Shown one piece after another: positions 23,513-31,299 of a DNA stretch of 38,168 nucleotides. This DNA is from Bacteroides caecigallinarum (GTDB lineage Bacteria > Bacteroidota > Bacteroidia > Bacteroidales > Bacteroidaceae), in contig NZ_JADYTF010000020.1 in assembly GCF_021530995.1 (NCBI RefSeq), forward strand, positions 1 through 38,168, in the 5' to 3' direction. Numbering within the stretch: position 1 is the first letter of the stretch; every line of letters starts with the position of its first letter. The position numbers and the translations under genes were made by a program. The notes below the pieces were generated by a model. The model did not search any database. It was not told the DNA's origin and saw only the letters and a program-made list of their open reading frames with translations.

Positions 23513-24145
23513 ATGGATATGGAATCGACCAACATTCATCCGGCGGAAGCATATCTTCGTAGCACAGCCAATCCGCCATCGCTGTATGTGAAGATATACG
23601 GCAAACGCAGACGGCTGTTCATCAACCGGGGCGAAAACGTCATCGGTATTGTCGCACCGGGAAAACGCAAGTCTGGCTATTACTTTTCAGACTGGCAGTC
23701 CATAGAGAAAATCTATTATCCGACAGTCGAAGCGGATACGGACAAGGAGCGAAAACTCGTTTTGAAGTACAAACGGCTTGCAGCCCTTGCCTTTCATACC
23801 AACAGCTGGCTTCGCAGGATTGCCGCAGCCGACCCGGAGAAGTCCCTCTTTGAAAACCATCTCACGACAGGGACAAGGATTGACGGGATGTGCATCCGCC
23901 TGACAACGATAGAGAAATATTGCGGCAGTACGGAAATGGCTCTGTTCAGAAAGGCAATGAAGGACGGAAGAAGTTTCTCGACCTGTCGCTTTGATTTTTG
24001 CGGCTATGACGGCTCACTCTGGTGCGAGCCGGACAAAGACGAGGGTATGAAAGCCGGCTTCAGCAAGGAATACCGGGGTTGTCTGAACGGCTACTATTAC
24101 CTGATGATAAACGATGAGTTCATGATTGGGTATGATGTGGACTGA
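23513..24145 (+). CDS. Conjugative-element protein of unknown function (210 aa)
   Basis: The protein starts MDMESTNIHPAEAYLRSTAN; an internal ATG at 23519 is also possible. It is basic in its first third (KIYGKRRRLFINRGENVIG) and has many aromatic residues, with a DGRSFSTCRFDFCGYD segment near residue 150. There is no signal peptide or membrane segment. I recognise no family. It is probably cotranscribed with the small gene upstream and ends at a strong hairpin. Confidence 0.5.
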   Translation: MDMESTNIHPAEAYLRSTANPPSLYVKIYGKRRRLFINRGENVIGIVAPGKRKSGYYFSDWQSIEKIYYPTVEADTDKERKLVLKYKRLAALAFHTNSWLRRIAAADPEKSLFENHLTTGTRIDGMCIRLTTIEKYCGSTEMALFRKAMKDGRSFSTCRFDFCGYDGSLWCEPDKDEGMKAGFSKEYRGCLNGYYYLMINDEFMIGYDVD

Positions 24146-24164
24146 AGCGCATCGAGTCCGGGAA

Positions 24165-24206
24165 GGAGCCGTGTCGGACGGCATTGTCTGATACGGCTCC
24201 CGTTTT
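24165..24206 (+). terminator. Terminator after the 210-residue gene
   Basis: GGAGCCGT (24165-24172) pairs with ACGGCTCC (24193-24200), with further pairs inside the loop, and is followed by CGTTTT. It lies 20 bases after the stop codon. The following 24207-24700 holds no gene I can support; a TTTTATA motif near 24615 resembles ones before L2 and L5. Confidence 0.65.
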
Positions 24207-24700
24207 CCGGTCTGCCGACGGCAGAAACCTTTATAGCCTTTCATTCCCTTTTCTAATTCGGCCTTTCCCATTCCTGAAATAAGGAAAGATGTCTGTGCCG
24301 CAGTCCGCCCTGCATTACAGGTACGGAAGGCTGCGCCGGAGCAACGGCAGCCTGTCTCATGCCGCTTCATGCCGGAGCTTCAACGACAGTTGAAACAACA
24401 CGGTATTCCGCTTGACAAGGCATCCTGCTGATCGTTGCTCTGGCGCATTGCGCCTTTCATCCGTATCTTTCCATTACGGGCCGATTGCGTCATGGGCAAA
24501 CGGTGACACATTCCGCTTTGCGCCGTCCGTCGTGCCTCCAGCTCTCGCAAGGCGGAAAGAGTCCCCTTTGTGTTTGCCCGGCAGACCGTTGTTTGTCCCG
24601 CCCGGCCGTTGTCACTTTTATAGATTCCATCCACACCGTTTCTATTCCGGCAACGCCGTCATCCCTTTCTACCGTCTCGGAGCCTTTCTTTTCTCGCCGT

Positions 24701-24944
24701 CCATGCCGCCACCGCCGCAGGTTTTGTCGGTGCGAATGTAGGCTGCCGTGCCTGTTCCCTCCGTTTTGAAGTGCATTTCCGGCAAATTCTTCCTTGCGAG
24801 CAAGAGTAATTCGCCGGAAAAAACATCGGGAATGGCTTCTCCGGCGGCCTTCCCTGCACCGTAAAACCCGAAGCGGCTCCGGCAGTAAGGAGCCGAACAG
24901 AGGGAAAAGAAAAAATAATTATTAACAAATTAAATTATTGAATT
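24701..24944 (+). repeat. Leader repeat L4
   Basis: Bases 24701-24914 match L5 (26801-27014) with five substitutions. It contains a 45-base hairpin (24776-24820: TTTCCGGC and GCCGGAAA around an inner CTTGC-GA-GCAAG) and a second hairpin CGGCTCC-8nt-GGAGCCG (24874-24895), then AGAGGGAAAAGAAAA (24899-24913) and an AT-rich spacer to the ATG at 24945. A minus-strand open frame crosses both copies but starts in different contexts and is not convincing as a gene. No TAnnTTTG was found on the plus strand. Confidence 0.8.
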
Positions 24945-26654
24945 ATGGAAATGACAAACATTCAGTCAGCAGCGAGAAACATCGTATCGGTGGCATTGGC
25001 GGACATCCAGCCGAGTGGTTACAACCCACGCAAGACCTTTGACGAGACAAGCCTTGCCGAACTTGCCGAGAGCATACGGCAGCAGGGCGTGTTGCAACCT
25101 ATCGGAGTGCGCCCCATAGAGGAAAACCGCTATGAGGTCATCTTCGGCGAGCGCAGATACCGTGCATCGCTCATGGCAGGGTTGGAAACCATTCCGGCAG
25201 TCATGCACGAAGTGACGGACGAGGTGGCGGAGGAAATGGCGGTCACGGAGAACCTTCAGCGAAAGGATGTGACGCCCATAGAGGAAGCCAACGCCTATCA
25301 GAAACTGATAGAGAGCGGTCGGCACGATGTTCATTCGTTGGCAGTCCAGTTCGGAAAGTCGGAGGACTATATCCGCACAAGGCTCAAATTTACAACCTTG
25401 ATACCCGAAATCGCAGCCCTCTTGGAAGCGGACGAGATAACCATCAGTGTGGCGAGCGAAATCTGCCGTTACGGGGAGGACATACAGAAAGAGGTGTACG
25501 AAAGGCATCTGAAAGACAACGGCTACAACAGTTGGCGTGGCATGAAAGCCGAAGATGTGGCAAGGCGCATCGAGCAGGACTTCACGACCGACCTCAATCG
25601 CTATTCCTTTGACAAGACCCTGTGCCTGTCCTGTCCGCACAATACCAACAACATGATGCTGTTCTGCGAGGGAGCTTGCGGTAAGTGCGCCAATCGGAAA
25701 TGCCTTGAGGACATGAACGCATCCTACCTTGTGGAAAAAGCCTTGCAAATGTTGGCCGAACATCCGACCGCCTCACTCGGCCGTCATCCCTATGCCTGCA
25801 ACGAGACAGCCGTCAGCCGTCTTGCGGAACTCGGATATGAAGTGGAAACCTTGCCATACCGCTATGGGGAATATCCCGAACTGCCCGAAATCCCCACTGC
25901 GGAGGATTACGAGACTACAGAAGAATACGAGGAAGCACAAAAGGACTATGAGCAGGAGCAGGAGGATTACAAGGCGGAATGTGAGGACATCCTGCGCAGA
26001 AGCGAAGAGGGGGAAATATCGCTCTATGTCATTGTCGGGCGCAGCGACCTTTCTCTCGGCTATGTGGAGACCGCAGCGATGAATGCCGCAGAGGGCGCAA
26101 CCACGGCGGACAAGGAGCAGATGACACCGCTTGAGAAGTTGGAGAAGCAGGACAGGCGGAACAAGGAAATTGCCCTTGAAAAGACCGTAGAGGACACCAA
26201 GAAGCGGATTTTGGAGGTGGACACCACCGAAACCAAGTTCGGTGCGGACGAGGACAAGATGATTTATTACTTCCTGCTTACATCGCTTCGCAAGGAGCAT
26301 TATGCAGCCGTAGGCATTGATAGTGAAAATGTGTACTGTCTTTTCGACAAGGACAAAATGAATATCATTGAAAATCTGAACGGCAAGGCGAAAGCCATTA
26401 TCCGCAGGGATTTTCTGATAGCCAATTTCAAAGACGCATTCGGTAGTAATACCGTAGCCACCCTCTTGCTCGGTTTTGCACAGAAGCACATGCCCGAAAC
26501 CCTTGCTGAAATCCGTAAGGGCTATGATGAAGTGTACGAGAAACGCCACCAGCGTATCGAGGAAAAGAAAGCGGTTCTCATGGTGCAGGACAAGGCGAAG
26601 CAGGAAGAAACGCAACCCGAAGAAAGCCGTCAAGCCGAAGATGTAGCGGCCTGA
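24945..26654 (+). CDS. Large ParB-like protein with a cysteine cluster
   Basis: The 569-residue protein has ParB box I (ALADIQPSGYNPRK, residues 17-30), box II with GERRYRAS at 68-75 and ENLQRKDVTPIEEA at 102-115, and an HTH-like block near 130-148 (SLAVQFGKSEDYIRTRL). The N-terminal domain of ParB binds and hydrolyses CTP. Residues 227-253 hold six cysteines (C227, C230, C241, C245, C248, C253), perhaps a zinc or iron-sulfur cluster. The C-terminal half is acidic and coiled coil-like. No parA gene is in the window, so it probably acts as a DNA-loading or anti-SOS-type factor, not classical partition. It is the second gene family behind the repeated leader. Confidence 0.8.
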   Translation: MEMTNIQSAARNIVSVALADIQPSGYNPRKTFDETSLAELAESIRQQGVLQPIGVRPIEENRYEVIFGERRYRASLMAGLETIPAVMHEVTDEVAEEMAVTENLQRKDVTPIEEANAYQKLIESGRHDVHSLAVQFGKSEDYIRTRLKFTTLIPEIAALLEADEITISVASEICRYGEDIQKEVYERHLKDNGYNSWRGMKAEDVARRIEQDFTTDLNRYSFDKTLCLSCPHNTNNMMLFCEGACGKCANRKCLEDMNASYLVEKALQMLAEHPTASLGRHPYACNETAVSRLAELGYEVETLPYRYGEYPELPEIPTAEDYETTEEYEEAQKDYEQEQEDYKAECEDILRRSEEGEISLYVIVGRSDLSLGYVETAAMNAAEGATTADKEQMTPLEKLEKQDRRNKEIALEKTVEDTKKRILEVDTTETKFGADEDKMIYYFLLTSLRKEHYAAVGIDSENVYCLFDKDKMNIIENLNGKAKAIIRRDFLIANFKDAFGSNTVATLLLGFAQKHMPETLAEIRKGYDEVYEKRHQRIEEKKAVLMVQDKAKQEETQPEESRQAEDVAA

Positions 26655-26676
26655 CCTTCCATAATTCAGTTCAGAA

Positions 26677-26700
26677 GCAGGGCGGAGCAATCCGTCCTGC
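26677..26700 (+). terminator. Hairpin with GCAA tetraloop after the ParB-like gene
   Basis: GCAGGGCGGA-GCAA-TCCGTCCTGC is a ten-pair stem with one G-T wobble and a GNRA-type tetraloop, 22 bases after the stop codon. There is no T-run, so it may be a 3' stability element or terminator. The next 100 bases hold no gene and lead into L5. Confidence 0.5.
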
Positions 26701-26800
26701 ATACTGTCGTGTGCCGGCCATCCCTTTTTTAGCACTCTATCCTTTTCTAACCTCCCGTCAACCTTTTATACCGGTCTGAATTGTCTCTTGTCCCAGTCCT

Positions 26801-27036
26801 CCATGCCGCCACCGCCGCAGGTCTTGTCGGTGCGAATGTAGGCTGCCGTGCCTGTTCCCTCCGTTTTGAAGTACATTTCCGGCAAATTCTTCCTTGCGGG
26901 CAAGAGTAATTCGCCGGAAAAAACATCGGGAATGGCTCCTCCGGCGGCCTTCACTGCACCGTAAAACCCGAAGCGGCTCCGGCAGTAAGGAGCCGAACAG
27001 AGGGAAAAGAAAAACAATTCATTAAATTTCAAGATT
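26801..27036 (+). repeat. Leader repeat L5
   Basis: This is the near-identical second copy of L4. The long hairpin is at 26876-26920 with its loop changed from GA to GG, which keeps every stem pair. The second hairpin (26974-26995) is unchanged. The AGAGGGAAAAGAAAA block is at 26999-27013, 38 bases before the ATG. A TTTTATA motif lies just upstream at 26764. Confidence 0.8.
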
Positions 27037-27312
27037 ATGGACAACATCAAGGAATCGAAAGAGTACAGGCTCGCAAAAGACTGGGAAATGGCGGTAAACG
27101 ACTATGGTTTCAATCCGAAACGCTTTGCTGCAGCTATCCCTGACATGCACCCCACGCTTCAGCAGAGCCTTTACCGGCTTATCAGGGAGTGCATCAAGGT
27201 CATGGCAGACGACAGCCGCCGTTACGATGACCGCAACAGGGCTTCGCACGAGGAAGCCAAGTGCATCATGGAATATCTCAATGAACACGGACGTAACATA
27301 CCGTTAAGATAA
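27037..27312 (+). CDS. Small conjugative-element protein (91 aa)
   Basis: The protein begins MDNIKESKEYRLAKDWEMAV and is alpha-helical, with a basic middle (LIRECIKVMADDSRRYDDRN) and no membrane segment. The ATG is in an AAGATTATGGA context. It is followed ten bases later by a second small gene. No known family is recognised. Confidence 0.5.
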   Translation: MDNIKESKEYRLAKDWEMAVNDYGFNPKRFAAAIPDMHPTLQQSLYRLIRECIKVMADDSRRYDDRNRASHEEAKCIMEYLNEHGRNIPLR

Positions 27313-27322
27313 GGAGGGCAAT

Positions 27323-27595
27323 ATGAGAACAAATGATTTGGAATTTGAAGGCAGGACATACACCTGCCGTGTCGTGGAGTCGGCGGACGGTGAAGATTTG
27401 CTGATTGGCTCCACCGAACTGCTCGATGCTCTGCAGCCGGGCAGCTTCGAGGATGCGAATGAAGGTTTCGCCAACAAAGAAGCGGAAGCACTTTATGACG
27501 AGGTGTTCTACTTCACGGAGCCGGAGAATCTTCTCCTGCCTGACGAGGAACTGATTGAAGTCTTGAAGGAAAGCAATCCGGACTGGTTTGAATAG
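27323..27595 (+). CDS. Small acidic conjugative-element protein (90 aa)
   Basis: This protein starts MRTNDLEFEGRTYTCRVVES and is very acidic, ending LLPDEELIEVLKESNPDWFE. An AAGGAGG-like ribosome binding site precedes the ATG (TAAGGAGGGCAATATG). Acidic small proteins on mobile elements sometimes mimic DNA, but this is only a possibility. It is closed by the hairpin at 27619-27655. Confidence 0.5.
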   Translation: MRTNDLEFEGRTYTCRVVESADGEDLLIGSTELLDALQPGSFEDANEGFANKEAEALYDEVFYFTEPENLLLPDEELIEVLKESNPDWFE

Positions 27596-27618
27596 CCGGA
27601 CAAGCGCCTGTGTATGGA

Positions 27619-27655
27619 CACCGCCTGCATATCCGTGTGGGCGGTGCCGTCTTTT
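27619..27655 (+). terminator. Terminator after the 90-residue gene
   Basis: CACCGCC (27619-27625) pairs with GGCGGTG (27640-27646) and is followed by CCGTCTTTT. It separates the ICE gene block from the fimbrial operon. Confidence 0.6.
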
Positions 27656-27802
27656 ACGGTCGGACAGGCGTCGACGGGATTTCCCTTTTATAGCATAGCA
27701 ACACAAACAGATACGGCCGGAACGGTCGGACAACGTCCTTTTCCCGCTTCGGACAGTGTTCCCAAATAAAAAATTGTACTTCCGGCGAAAATAAATGCCT
27801 GT

Positions 27803-27838
27803 TTTGCCGTTGTAGCACAAAAAAATTCCATACCTTTG
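27803..27838 (+). promoter_or_regulatory. Probable promoter of the fimbrial operon
   Basis: TACCTTTG at 27831-27838 fits the -7 consensus. TTTG at 27803-27806 is 24 bases before it, slightly long; TTG at 27810-27812 gives 18. Transcription would start near 27845, about 460 bases before the first fimbrial gene. Confidence 0.55.
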
Positions 27839-27844
27839 TAGCCG

Positions 27845-28307
27845 GTTAATTATATCACAATGAATTATGACGATAGAATACGAAGGACACGGCAGGCATC
27901 CCTTGTTTCATCTGCCTGCGCAGCCACTCCTGAAAGAATGGCGATGCGTCCTTTGTGTGCTTCTATCTGTCGTATAGCCGGACAGGATGCCGGAACTTCT
28001 GGAATAGCGGACAATCTTCCTGTGTTAAATTTTACTAATGGTAGTGAAATTTTGCAACGGGGGGGTACGCGCAGGAATTTACTCCAAATTATTTAATTTC
28101 CAAGAGGTTATCGGAAGAAATCTTTCTTCCTGCGACCATTCATTACTCAAGAATCACACAAGACATACCGTATCTCCGCCATGCGGCAACGCGCTGGCGG
28201 AGACTTTCATATATCCCCGGAACCGTGCCACGCACGTCAATGCTGTGCCCGCAGGTTTCCGGGGCTTTTTGTATCCAACAGCAAACCGATAAACCAGATA
28301 TGAGAAT
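27845..28307 (+). promoter_or_regulatory. Long structured leader before the fimbrial operon
   Basis: No convincing gene is seen in this stretch. A short frame of 36 codons from 27866 (MTIEYEGHGRHPLFHLPAQP) and a 78-codon frame from 27860 exist but neither resembles a known protein. A hairpin CTCCGCCA...TGGCGGAG (28174-28202) encloses GCG-GCAA-CGC with a GNRA loop. AAATTTTACTA-ATGG-TAGTGAAATTT forms another near 28030-28055. A strong terminator-like hairpin ends the leader (28215-28270). The arrangement looks like an attenuated leader or riboregulator. Confidence 0.5.
28215..28270 (+). terminator. Intrinsic terminator just before the fimbrial genes
   Basis: CCCCGGAA (28215-28222) pairs with TTCCGGGG (28257-28264), followed by CTTTTTG. 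It is placed between the promoter and the first fimbrial gene (ATG 28308), so it probably acts as an attenuator rather than the end of an upstream gene. Confidence 0.6.
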
Positions 28308-29426
28308 ATGAGCAAGACTTTGAGAACCATAGCGACCGCCATCTGTGCTTTATTCCTGCTGCCGCTGTCGGCACAGGAGAAGGCTGATACGGTCTACACT
28401 TTCCGCTTCGTCTCTGACCGGGACATGTTCTATGTCCCGTACGGAGGCAACGATGCGGAACTGGAAAGGCTGATGCGGTGCGTGGAGCAGTATAGGACTG
28501 ACATCCTCTCCGGGGAGACTCCGCTCTATGTGGACGGCTACAGCACGGCAGGACAGAACGAGGCGGAAAATATCGCCATGTCGAGAGTGCGCTCCAACCG
28601 CGTGAAGTCGGAGCTGATTGTACGGCAGAAACTGACCGAGGAGTGCTTCATTACGAAGAACCATTCCGGCAGCGGCGACTATGTGACCGTGCGAATCGTC
28701 ATCCCTGCGGAGAAGGACGAGGAAGCGAGGCTTGCCACCGAACGTGCCGAGCAGGAGAGAATCGCAGCGGAACGGGCGGAGCGGCAGCGGATAGCCGCTG
28801 AACAAGCAGAAGCGGAACGCATCGCACGTGAGAGAGAACAGGCCCGTCTTGCCGCAGAGCAGGCCAGGGCCGACAGCCTTGCGGCGGAGCAAGCGAAAGC
28901 AGAGGCGGAACGCCAGTCTGCCGGGAAAGCCGAAGATGCAGACAGCTACACCCTCTCCCTCCGAGCCAACTTTCTGCGCTGGGCGACCCTCACTCCCGAT
29001 CTCGGCATCGAGTGGCGCATCAGCTCGTCAGTAGGTATCATGGTTAACGGCAGCTGGACGTCTTGGACATGGCAGGACAACGCCCGCCGCTATGCCCTCT
29101 GGGAGGTAATGCCGGAGGTGCGCTGGTATCTCGGCGAGAAAAAAGCCTGGTATGTAGGTGCGATGTTCAAGGCAGGCGAGTTCAACTACAAGCTGTCCAC
29201 CACGGGCAAGCAAGGCGACCTGATGGGCGGTGGCATCACCGGCGGCTACCAGCTGCCTCTGACCGAAACCCTCTCGATGGACTTCTCCCTCGGTCTTGGC
29301 TACCTGAACGCCGATACGGAGAAATACGATGTGATATACGGTGTACGGGTGCGCAGCGGCAATGAGACGAAACACTGGGTCGGCCCGATCAACGCCGGAG
29401 TGACACTGGTATGGAAGATATTTTAA
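28308..29426 (+). CDS. DUF3575 outer-membrane protein of a fimbrial operon
   Basis: This 372-residue protein has a signal peptide (MSKTLRTIATAICALFLLPL, then SAQ), an N-terminal OmpA-like domain of about 25-140 (YVDGYSTAGQNEAENIAMSR), an Ala/Glu/Arg-rich coiled coil at about 143-205 (repeats of AERAEQERIAAERAE) and a DUF3575 beta-barrel at about 215-372 (ANFLRWATLTPDLGIEWRIS). DUF3575 proteins regularly head Bacteroidales fimbrial operons, probably as an outer-membrane assembly or anchor partner. The next gene starts 17 bases after the stop. Confidence 0.8.
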   Translation: MSKTLRTIATAICALFLLPLSAQEKADTVYTFRFVSDRDMFYVPYGGNDAELERLMRCVEQYRTDILSGETPLYVDGYSTAGQNEAENIAMSRVRSNRVKSELIVRQKLTEECFITKNHSGSGDYVTVRIVIPAEKDEEARLATERAEQERIAAERAERQRIAAEQAEAERIAREREQARLAAEQARADSLAAEQAKAEAERQSAGKAEDADSYTLSLRANFLRWATLTPDLGIEWRISSSVGIMVNGSWTSWTWQDNARRYALWEVMPEVRWYLGEKKAWYVGAMFKAGEFNYKLSTTGKQGDLMGGGITGGYQLPLTETLSMDFSLGLGYLNADTEKYDVIYGVRVRSGNETKHWVGPINAGVTLVWKIF

Positions 29427-29443
29427 GAAAGGAGGACGAGACG

Positions 29444-30292
29444 ATGAAAACGAACAGCATATACAAGACATCACTTTTAACGGCAGCCCTGCTGCTGGCC
29501 GCTACCTCCTGCGTGAAGGACGAGCTGCACAATACGCCCCATCCGGACACCGGTAAGATCACCGTCACCGCCGACTGGACCGACCGGGGCGAGGGCGTGG
29601 ACATCCCTGCGGAGTGGACAGTGACGATGGGTGACTACACCGGCACGGAGACCGGAGAGACCCATGCACCGGATTACCTCTTCAATCCCGGCGATTACAC
29701 CCTTGCGGCTTACAATACCCCTGAGAACATCACGATAAGCGGCACCACCGCCACAATCACCGGCACCCCCGGCTGGCTCTTCACTTCCGTACATGAAGTG
29801 ACCATCGAGGCCGACACTGACTATGACCTGACCGCCACGATGCACCAGCAGGTGCGCCAGCTGACCCTCGTCATCGAGCCGACGGGCGATGCGGCGGACA
29901 GGATAGAGAGCATTGAGGGCTCATTGTCGGGAGCGGCAGGCACGCTGGACTTCGCCACCGGAATCTACGGAGCGGCATCCGATGTCGCCCTGCACTTCAC
30001 CAGGATAACCGAGGGTGACGATGCCGGCAAATGGACCGCCACCGTGCGGCTTCTGGGCATCGCAGGCAACCTCCAAAGGCTGACCGCCACGCTGACATAC
30101 TCAAACGGCAACCCGCAGCCTACGGAACTTGAGAGCGACCTCACGGCAGCCCTTGTGGATTTCAACGCCGACAAGACAGATCCGCTCACCCTCGGCGGCA
30201 CCATAGCCGAGACCCCGACTGAAGCCGGAGTGGAAGCCGGCATCACCGACTGGGAGAAGATTGACGGCGGCGGAGTGGATGCCGAGATGTAA
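29444..30292 (+). CDS. Mfa2/FimB-like fimbrial anchor lipoprotein
   Basis: The start at 29444 has an exact GGAGG eight bases upstream, unusually strong for Bacteroidales. The 282-residue protein has a lipobox AATSC with Cys23. The mature part is beta-rich with two domains: 40-150 (GKITVTADWTDRGEGVDIPA) and 150-280 (TLVIEPTGDAADRIESIEGS), ending in a TPTEAGVEAGITDWEKIDGG strand. The DUF5119/Mfa2-FimB pattern fits a short anchor subunit. Position directly after DUF3575 supports this. Confidence 0.7.
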   Translation: MKTNSIYKTSLLTAALLLAATSCVKDELHNTPHPDTGKITVTADWTDRGEGVDIPAEWTVTMGDYTGTETGETHAPDYLFNPGDYTLAAYNTPENITISGTTATITGTPGWLFTSVHEVTIEADTDYDLTATMHQQVRQLTLVIEPTGDAADRIESIEGSLSGAAGTLDFATGIYGAASDVALHFTRITEGDDAGKWTATVRLLGIAGNLQRLTATLTYSNGNPQPTELESDLTAALVDFNADKTDPLTLGGTIAETPTEAGVEAGITDWEKIDGGGVDAEM

Positions 30293-30354
30293 GACGTACC
30301 GGACAGATAACTGAAAAGATATACGGAAAAGAAAAATAATTAATTTAAGATACG

Positions 30355-31272
30355 ATGAATACCAAGTTTTTTGTACTCGCAGTGCTTGCCCTCAGCCTGG
30401 CAGCCTGCACCAACGACAACGAAGTAATGGACAACAGCCCCGTGGCGGCCCGCATCAACGCCGAAATCTCCAACACGGTAACCACTCGCGCCAGCGGCAC
30501 GCAGTGGGCCACATACGACCAGATAGGTGTCTCCACCATAGCAGGCACGGGTACTTATTACAACAACGTGTGCTACGAATGGAACGGCAGCAGCTTTACC
30601 ACACCGTCGGAGAACGCCATCTACTTCCAGACTCCCGAGAGTGTGACCTTCCGTGCCTACTATCCGTTCACGGGCACACCCGGCGAATCTGCGGGAGTAT
30701 TGACTGGAGTCAGCACGGGAAGTGAGAACCAGACGGCTGAAAACCTGCCCCTCATCGACTTCCTCTATGCCACCGGAGCCACTGCCGATACGCACCATCC
30801 TACGATAGACTTCACCGACAACACCAAGGACAACGGAAGGGACTGTTCCTTCCACCACTGCATGAGCCAGATCACCCTCACCTTCGAGGCAGGTAGCGGA
30901 GTAAGTTTCACCGCTGTCAAGCCTGTAAACTATACGCTCTCCGGACTGACGCTGACGGGCAGCTTTGACACCGAAACCGGTGTAGCCAAGGCGGATGAGA
31001 ACGCGCAGGCAGCCGACCTCACCATGGGACTGGGCGGCGCACTCACCTCGTCGGTCATCCTCTTTCCGCAGACCATAACAAGCATTGACCTGACTGTGAA
31101 TTTCAACGACAATGACTACAACGCCACGCTCACCGTACCCGACGGCGCATTGAAAGCCGGCAACAATTACACCTGGACCGTCACCGTCCGCAACAAGGAC
31201 CTGAGCGTCGGCAAGGCCGAGATTAGCGACTGGAATCCGGTAAGCGGTGGCAATGTGAATGCAGACCTGTAA
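30355..31272 (+). CDS. Fimbrillin family (Mfa1-like) lipoprotein
   Basis: This 305-residue protein has a lipobox LAAC with Cys18 and the Mfa_like_1 pattern: a Thr-Arg cleavage-type segment VTTRASGTQWATYDQIGVST, FRAYYPFTGTPG, DFLYATGATAD and the final strand ISDWNPVSGGNVNADL. Such proteins are processed by an arginine protease and polymerise by strand exchange into a fimbrial shaft. Gene order (DUF3575, Mfa2-like, fimbrillin) agrees. It is the most likely major subunit of the operon. Confidence 0.8.
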   Translation: MNTKFFVLAVLALSLAACTNDNEVMDNSPVAARINAEISNTVTTRASGTQWATYDQIGVSTIAGTGTYYNNVCYEWNGSSFTTPSENAIYFQTPESVTFRAYYPFTGTPGESAGVLTGVSTGSENQTAENLPLIDFLYATGATADTHHPTIDFTDNTKDNGRDCSFHHCMSQITLTFEAGSGVSFTAVKPVNYTLSGLTLTGSFDTETGVAKADENAQAADLTMGLGGALTSSVILFPQTITSIDLTVNFNDNDYNATLTVPDGALKAGNNYTWTVTVRNKDLSVGKAEISDWNPVSGGNVNADL

Positions 31273-31299
31273 ACAAGAACATACAAAATCTGAGGAATC

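Noticed and set aside
24659-24928. Minus-strand open frames through L4 and L5
   Set aside because: The open frames in the two near-identical leaders are in different phases and begin in different contexts, which argues against a gene; GC-rich noncoding DNA easily stays open.
27860-28096. 78-codon open frame in the fimbrial leader
   Set aside because: It matches no family I know, has no clear ribosome binding site, lies in a structured leader and competes with a 36-codon frame starting six bases later; either may be noise.
27800-28300. Invertible promoter (phase variation) for the fimbrial operon
   Set aside because: Bacteroidales fimbrial or capsule promoters are often flanked by inverted repeats, but no matching pair around the -7 element at 27831 was found and no tyrosine recombinase gene is in the window.
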